NCBI GenBank assembly: GCA_046482735.1
Contig: JAWOEL010000134.1
Location: 1-9,378 of the forward strand
Reading direction: 5' to 3'
DNA: 9,378 nt
Source: JAQICB01 sp046482735
GTDB taxonomy: Bacteria > Bacteroidota > Bacteroidia > Bacteroidales > UBA1715
Shown here: positions 6,250 through 9,378 of the stretch, piece by piece
Numbering within the stretch: position 1 is the stretch's first letter
Layout of the letters: every line of letters begins with the position of its first letter
Made by a program: the position numbers and the translations under genes
Notes under the pieces: generated by a model
Databases searched by the model: none
Told to the model about the DNA's origin: nothing
The model's input: the letters and a program-made list of their open reading frames with translations, nothing else

Positions 6250-8112
6250 ATGAAGATGCAAAAAAAACGTGTTTTGAAATATATAGTTACTGGCTTTTTG
6301 TTCATGCTCGCATTCTGTGCAGGTGCTCAGACAGTTAAGTTTAATGTAAAAGCACCGGATGTTGTTGAGGTTAATGAAGTTTTTGAAATTCAATATATCG
6401 CAAATACGGAACCCGAAAGAGGTTTTCAGATACGAGAGATTGATGGTTTAGAAAAAATAGGTGGACCTTCTCGAAGTGAACGAACAGAAGTTTCTATTGT
6501 AAATGGAAATTATTCGCAACAGCGCAGGGTTATTGAAAGTTATCGGTACCGGGCATTAAAACCGGGTTCGGTAACCATACCACCGGCTACAATACATGTT
6601 GATGCTCAACCTTATCGTACGCGTGCCCAAACAATAGATGTTGTAGGTTCAGCATCTGCAAAACGTCAGGCACAGCAACAGTCTTCGCAAAAACGTTCTC
6701 AGTCACAATCGAATCGGCAACAGAGTGCACCTCAAAATTCTCAGCAAAGTGTTGCTCAATCAGATGATGCTTTTGTGCAGGTGCATGTCAACAAAACAGA
6801 TGCATATGTTGGTGAGGCTATATATGTTTCACTCAAACTATATACGAAATATCGCATTAATCTCAAAGATCATACGTATCCAACGTTTGACGGGTTTTAT
6901 AAAAAAGATATTGAAGCACCGCAAAATTTGCAATATAAATCAGAAATGGTGAATGGGGAGGAGTATAATACAGTATTGTTTAAAAAAATGGTGATTTTTC
7001 CGCAAAAATCGGGTGAATTACACATTTCTCCTTTCGAACTTGATTGTAATATTTTAATTCCTCATTCACGTGGATTTTGGGGAGTACAGTATAATGAAAA
7101 AAGAAAAATACTGGCGAGTAAACCTATACCTATATCAGTAAAGTCATTACCATCAGCGAATAAACCATCTCATTTTAACGGAGCAGTGGGGCAATTTGAG
7201 ATTTCTGCTTTGTCCGACACCGAAGAAGTTTCTCAAAATGAGGCTTTTACATACACAATAAAAGTGCGGGGAACCGGAAACATGTCTTTGTTTCAAGAAC
7301 CAAATATAACGTTTCCTCCTGATTTTGAGGTGTATGATCCTAAAGTGTCGTATTCTTTAAACCCTACTGCGTATGGACAACGAGGTGCAGCTACCTATAA
7401 ATATGTTATAATACCACGTCATAAAGGGAGTTTCGAAATACCTGAATTTGTTTTTTCGTATTTTAATCCGAAGTCTCAATCGTATGAGCGTGCTGTTGCT
7501 TCTTCTATTCCTATTGTGGTAACACAGGGGGATTCATCAAAAATGTCGCGAACATCTTCTTCATCACCTCAGCCTAATAAAGAGGATGTATCTTATTTTG
7601 GACAAGATATTCGATACATTAAATCTTCTGATGTGTCAGTTACTCGTAAACAATCGTATATGCTTGCATCGCCATATATATATCTATGGTATCTATTACC
7701 GACTTTGATATTTCTTGTGTTCTTGTTTGTGAGGCGAAGGAAAATAAGCGAAAGTCAGGATATTGCAAAAATGAAAACACGTAAAGCAAATAAAGAATCT
7801 AAAAAACGATTGAAACATGCAGGACGATTTTTAAAAGAAGGAAATGACCTTCGGTATTATAAGGCTGTAGAAACAGCTTTGTGGGGGTATATATCTGATA
7901 AATATACAATTCCTCGTTCAGAATTAAGTAAGGATACTGTGCGGGATTATTTACATCAGCGTAATGTTGGCGAACACAATATTACTGAGTTGATAGATGT
8001 TTTGGAGGTTGCCGAATTCGGACAATATACGCCTAATCCGACCATTCAGGATAAGGAACAATTGTATGTTCGTGCTTCTGAAGTAATAGGTAAATTTGAA
8101 CAATTAAAATAA
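6247..8112 (+). CDS. batD: BatD, membrane-anchored protein with repeated Ig-like domains
   Basis: A 621-aa BatD (BatD/oxygen-tolerance family). The signal peptide covers about 1-28 (ending FCAGAQ). A first beta-domain (30-134) begins VKFNVKAPDVVEVNEVFEIQY and includes YRYRALKPGSVTIPPATIHVD. A Gln/Ser-rich linker follows (about 139-172), then a second domain (174-300; VNKTDAYVGEAIYVSLKLYTK) and a third (about 315-427; IKVRGTGNMSLFQEPNITFPPDFEVYDP, a strong BatD hallmark). A Ser-rich stretch (430-445) precedes one transmembrane helix (about 474-496) and a basic stop-transfer RRRK. The cytoplasmic helical tail (about 518-621) contains ALWGYISDKYTIPRSELSKDTVRDYL. By topology the Ig-like domains are periplasmic. 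It is read from the ATG at 6247; an in-frame TTG at 6241 is unlikely. batE follows after 4 bp. The assignment is secure; the biochemical role is not known. Confidence 0.95.
   Translation: MMKMQKKRVLKYIVTGFLFMLAFCAGAQTVKFNVKAPDVVEVNEVFEIQYIANTEPERGFQIREIDGLEKIGGPSRSERTEVSIVNGNYSQQRRVIESYRYRALKPGSVTIPPATIHVDAQPYRTRAQTIDVVGSASAKRQAQQQSSQKRSQSQSNRQQSAPQNSQQSVAQSDDAFVQVHVNKTDAYVGEAIYVSLKLYTKYRINLKDHTYPTFDGFYKKDIEAPQNLQYKSEMVNGEEYNTVLFKKMVIFPQKSGELHISPFELDCNILIPHSRGFWGVQYNEKRKILASKPIPISVKSLPSANKPSHFNGAVGQFEISALSDTEEVSQNEAFTYTIKVRGTGNMSLFQEPNITFPPDFEVYDPKVSYSLNPTAYGQRGAATYKYVIIPRHKGSFEIPEFVFSYFNPKSQSYERAVASSIPIVVTQGDSSKMSRTSSSSPQPNKEDVSYFGQDIRYIKSSDVSVTRKQSYMLASPYIYLWYLLPTLIFLVFLFVRRRKISESQDIAKMKTRKANKESKKRLKHAGRFLKEGNDLRYYKAVETALWGYISDKYTIPRSELSKDTVRDYLHQRNVGEHNITELIDVLEVAEFGQYTPNPTIQDKEQLYVRASEVIGKFEQLK
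6661..6762 (+). other. Gln/Ser-rich interdomain linker in BatD
   Basis: Residues about 139-172 of BatD are almost entirely Q, S, R, A and N, separating the first and second Ig-like domains. This is probably a flexible, disordered spacer. It is specific in sequence to this protein and shows no exact repeat unit. Confidence 0.65.
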
Positions 8113-8116
8113 ATAT

Positions 8117-8869
8117 ATGAAGAGGATAATTGTGTTTGTAAGTATTGTGTTTGGTGCTGTATTGGCTGTGCAGGCTCAACAACAGATTATTGAAGAGGCA
8201 GAACAGTTGTATACTCAGCAGCAGTTTGATAGTGCGTTGGTTTTGTATACCAATTTGCTCGATGATGGTTATCAAAGTGCTGATTTATATTATAATATTG
8301 GAAATGTGTATTACAAAAAAAATGATGTGGCACGTGCTATATTATTTTATGAAAAGGCATTTTTGCTCAATCCGCATGATAAGGATATTATACATAATTT
8401 GGAGTTTGCACGGTCTCAACAAGTCGATAATATTGATTCAGTAGGACAGGGGTTTTTTGCAAGATGGTATAGTGTGTGGTATCGATACTTTCATCCAAAT
8501 ACGTGGATTGTAATAAGTATCGTTACATTTTTATTCTTTTTGTCTGGAATGTTTTTATTCTTTTTTTCTCAAAAAATGAAATATAGAAAAAATGGTTTTT
8601 TTCTCGGTGTTTTTTTCTTAGTTGTATCGGGTGTGGCGTACACATCTGCTCAGTCGCGATATCATGAACTTACTGCACACACATATGCTATAGTCGTAGA
8701 ACCAACTGCTTCTATAAAAACCGAACCAAAAGCTGCATCTAAAGATTTAACGGTTATACATGGCGGATTAAAAGTGTATGTTATGCAAAAGAAAGAAAAT
8801 TGGTTTCAAATACGACTTTCAGATGGTAATAAAGGGTGGATAAATGCAAATTATATCGAAAAAATCTAA
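8117..8869 (+). CDS. batE: BatE, TPR and SH3b membrane protein
   Basis: A 250-aa protein with the complete BatE architecture. The signal peptide is about 1-20 (VLAVQAQ). TPR helices span about 24-94, including SADLYYNIGNVYYKKNDVARAILFYEKAFLLNPHDKDIIHNLEFAR, followed by a conserved aromatic stretch (WYSVWYRYFHPNTW, 117-130). Two transmembrane helices lie at about 130-151 and 158-177, with a short basic cytoplasmic loop between (KMKYRKN). The extracytoplasmic SH3b-like domain (about 186-250) ends ENWFQIRLSDGNKGWINANYIEKI, the typical SH3b WxKVxxxDGxxGWV pattern. The TPR and SH3 parts are therefore both periplasmic. It follows batD by 4 bp and ends the recognisable Bat operon. The usual length for the family is 230-270 aa, so the gene is intact. 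Confidence 0.93.
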   Translation: MKRIIVFVSIVFGAVLAVQAQQQIIEEAEQLYTQQQFDSALVLYTNLLDDGYQSADLYYNIGNVYYKKNDVARAILFYEKAFLLNPHDKDIIHNLEFARSQQVDNIDSVGQGFFARWYSVWYRYFHPNTWIVISIVTFLFFLSGMFLFFFSQKMKYRKNGFFLGVFFLVVSGVAYTSAQSRYHELTAHTYAIVVEPTASIKTEPKAASKDLTVIHGGLKVYVMQKKENWFQIRLSDGNKGWINANYIEKI

Positions 8870-9194
8870 CCCTATTATATGCACGAAAAATAATGAGGAT
8901 GTTTTTGTATTTACCGATGGAATACAAAAACATATACTAAAGAGTGAACAGAAGTATGCAGGAAAAACCGAATTAATATGGAATGAATTGTATCATGATT
9001 TAGAGAGATTTATTTTTAGTCGGGTTAAGGAAAGAGAAATAACTAATGACATTCTTCAGGATGTGTTTATTAAAATTCACACTAATATTGAAACACTTAC
9101 AAATGAATCTAAATTAAGTTCGTGGATGTATCAAATAAGTAGAAATACAATTCATGATTATTTTAGAAAATTAAAACCTCATGTGTGCCAATAA
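8844..9194 (+). CDS. SigZ-like ECF sigma factor, truncated after region 2
   Basis: The convincing part is residues about 43-112 of the open frame (from about 8970): ELIWNELYHDLERFIFSRVKE, then ILQDVFIKIHTNIETL, then KLSSWMYQISRNTIHDYFRK. This is sigma-70 region 2 of the SigZ-like type, which binds core RNA polymerase and the -10 element. Region 4, which recognises the upstream promoter element and should follow, is absent: the frame ends 4 residues after YFRKLKP at 9192-9194. The family is usually about 170-190 aa. Upstream, residues 1-40 have no family resemblance and overlap batE by 26 bp, so the ATG at 8844 is doubtful. An ATG at 8956 would give MQEKTELIWNEL if the A-run at 8963-8967 were one base longer. 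The gene appears broken at both ends, by indel or assembly error or by real decay. Confidence 0.75.
   Translation: MQIISKKSNPIICTKNNEDVFVFTDGIQKHILKSEQKYAGKTELIWNELYHDLERFIFSRVKEREITNDILQDVFIKIHTNIETLTNESKLSSWMYQISRNTIHDYFRKLKPHVCQ
8899..8933. repeat. Perfect 13-bp inverted repeat (stem-loop) after batE
   Basis: The arm ATGTTTTTGTATT (8899-8911) is followed by a 9-nt loop (8912-8920) and its exact reverse complement AATACAAAAACAT (8921-8933). The stem is AT-rich with two G-C pairs and has no T-run downstream on either strand, so it does not fit a standard intrinsic terminator. It lies 30 bp after the batE stop and 23 bp before the ATG at 8956. It could be an operator for a dimeric regulator, an RNA processing or stability hairpin, or a weak transcription punctuation site. 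Confidence 0.7.
9176..9187. other. Junction between sigma-factor and beta-barrel coding sequence
   Basis: Up to about 9179 frame 3 encodes sigma region 2. From 9185 frame 2 encodes an interior beta-barrel segment, with no stop-start spacing, signal peptide or start codon between them. Frame 2 is blocked upstream by a TAG at 9164-9166. The breakpoint therefore lies within roughly 9167-9187, probably 9176-9187. A deletion, recombination or chimeric assembly joint would all produce this. Confidence 0.6.
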
Positions 9195-9378
9195 CTATAC
9201 GTACAACTTTTCCAGTGAGTAATAATGTGTCTTTGTATGCAAATGCAGGTTCATATGTGGGTGTAGGAATTTCCGGAAATACTCTTTGGTCTAATGATGC
9301 AGGTGATGAAGAAACTGATATTGAATGGGGAAGTGATGAGAATGAAGATGATATGAAACGATTAGATGCCGGTATAAC
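9185..9378 (+). CDS. Outer-membrane beta-barrel protein, internal fragment
   Basis: Frame 2 stays open from 9167 to the window end. From about 9185 it reads VPITIRTTFPVSNNVSLYANAGSYVGVGISG and then an acidic loop ending NEDDMKRLDAGI. Alternating strands, the AGxYxGxGxSG strand-loop and a loop followed by (K)RxDxGI fit the small PorT/OMP_b-brl barrels abundant in Bacteroidota outer membranes, usually about 180-230 aa. Only an interior part is present: the signal peptide and first strands are missing on the 5' side, where sigma-factor sequence is attached instead, and the C-terminus lies beyond the window. Function cannot be assigned beyond outer-membrane barrel. The barrel assignment is from sequence pattern only. 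Confidence 0.7.
   Translation, partial: MPITIRTTFPVSNNVSLYANAGSYVGVGISGNTLWSNDAGDEETDIEWGSDENEDDMKRLDAGI

Noticed and set aside
8145..8444. Alternative + frame within batE
   Set aside because: It overlaps the batE signal peptide and TPR coding frame, and the translated product looks like random hydrophobic sequence.
8899..8933. Stem-loop as a Rho-independent terminator for the Bat operon
   Set aside because: The stem has only two G-C pairs and no T-tract follows on either strand, so the standard intrinsic terminator pattern is not met. It was kept as an inverted repeat of unknown role.
1..9378. tRNA, rRNA, CRISPR array, insertion sequence, phage or defence genes
   Set aside because: Nothing of the kind is visible. 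Genes are packed with 1-22 bp gaps and there are no spaced direct repeats, transposase-like sequences or terminal inverted repeats.

Overview
The window is AT-rich and looks like part of a Bacteroidota chromosome, most likely Bacteroidales. The evidence is gene content: a nearly complete Bacteroides-type 'Bat' (aerotolerance) operon, a SigZ-like ECF sigma factor and a PorT/OMP-type beta-barrel fragment. Shine-Dalgarno sequences are weak or absent, as is usual in this phylum. All supported genes are on the + strand, and almost no sequence is non-coding between 21 and 8869.

Layout: (1) 21-611, the C-terminal half of a MoxR AAA+ ATPase whose 5' part is out of frame or corrupted. (2) 627-1496, a DUF58 protein with a VWA-like domain. 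(3) 1497-2444, a membrane-anchored BatX-type protein. (4) 2441-3457 BatA and (5) 3459-4484 BatB, paralogous membrane VWA proteins with intact MIDAS motifs. (6) 4492-4797, a small Dabb-type alpha/beta-barrel protein, an unusual insertion. (7) 4810-5484, a periplasmic TPR protein (BatC-like). (8) 5507-6247, a secreted, very acidic low-complexity protein whose C-terminal tail resembles the end of classical BatC. (9) 6247-8112 BatD. (10) 8117-8869 BatE (TPR, two membrane segments, SH3b). After these come a short non-coding stretch with a perfect 13-bp stem-loop, a truncated SigZ-like sigma factor (8844/8956-9194) and, directly abutting it in another frame, an internal piece of an outer-membrane beta-barrel protein that runs off the window.

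How they work together (family knowledge plus inference): MoxR ATPases with DUF58/VWA partners are thought to act as chaperone-like assembly machines. BatA and BatB present VWA domains, and BatC/D/E and the BatX-like protein supply periplasmic TPR, Ig-like and SH3 interaction surfaces, giving one envelope-associated complex. Junctions of -4 to +22 bp suggest one polycistronic, partly translationally coupled unit. The biochemical role of Bat proteins remains poorly defined.

I do not see a wholly new system. The points most worth a second look are the Dabb gene inside the operon, the apparent distribution of BatC modules over two proteins, the stem-loop after batE, and the abnormal sequence at both window ends, where assembly or base-call error is as likely as biology.
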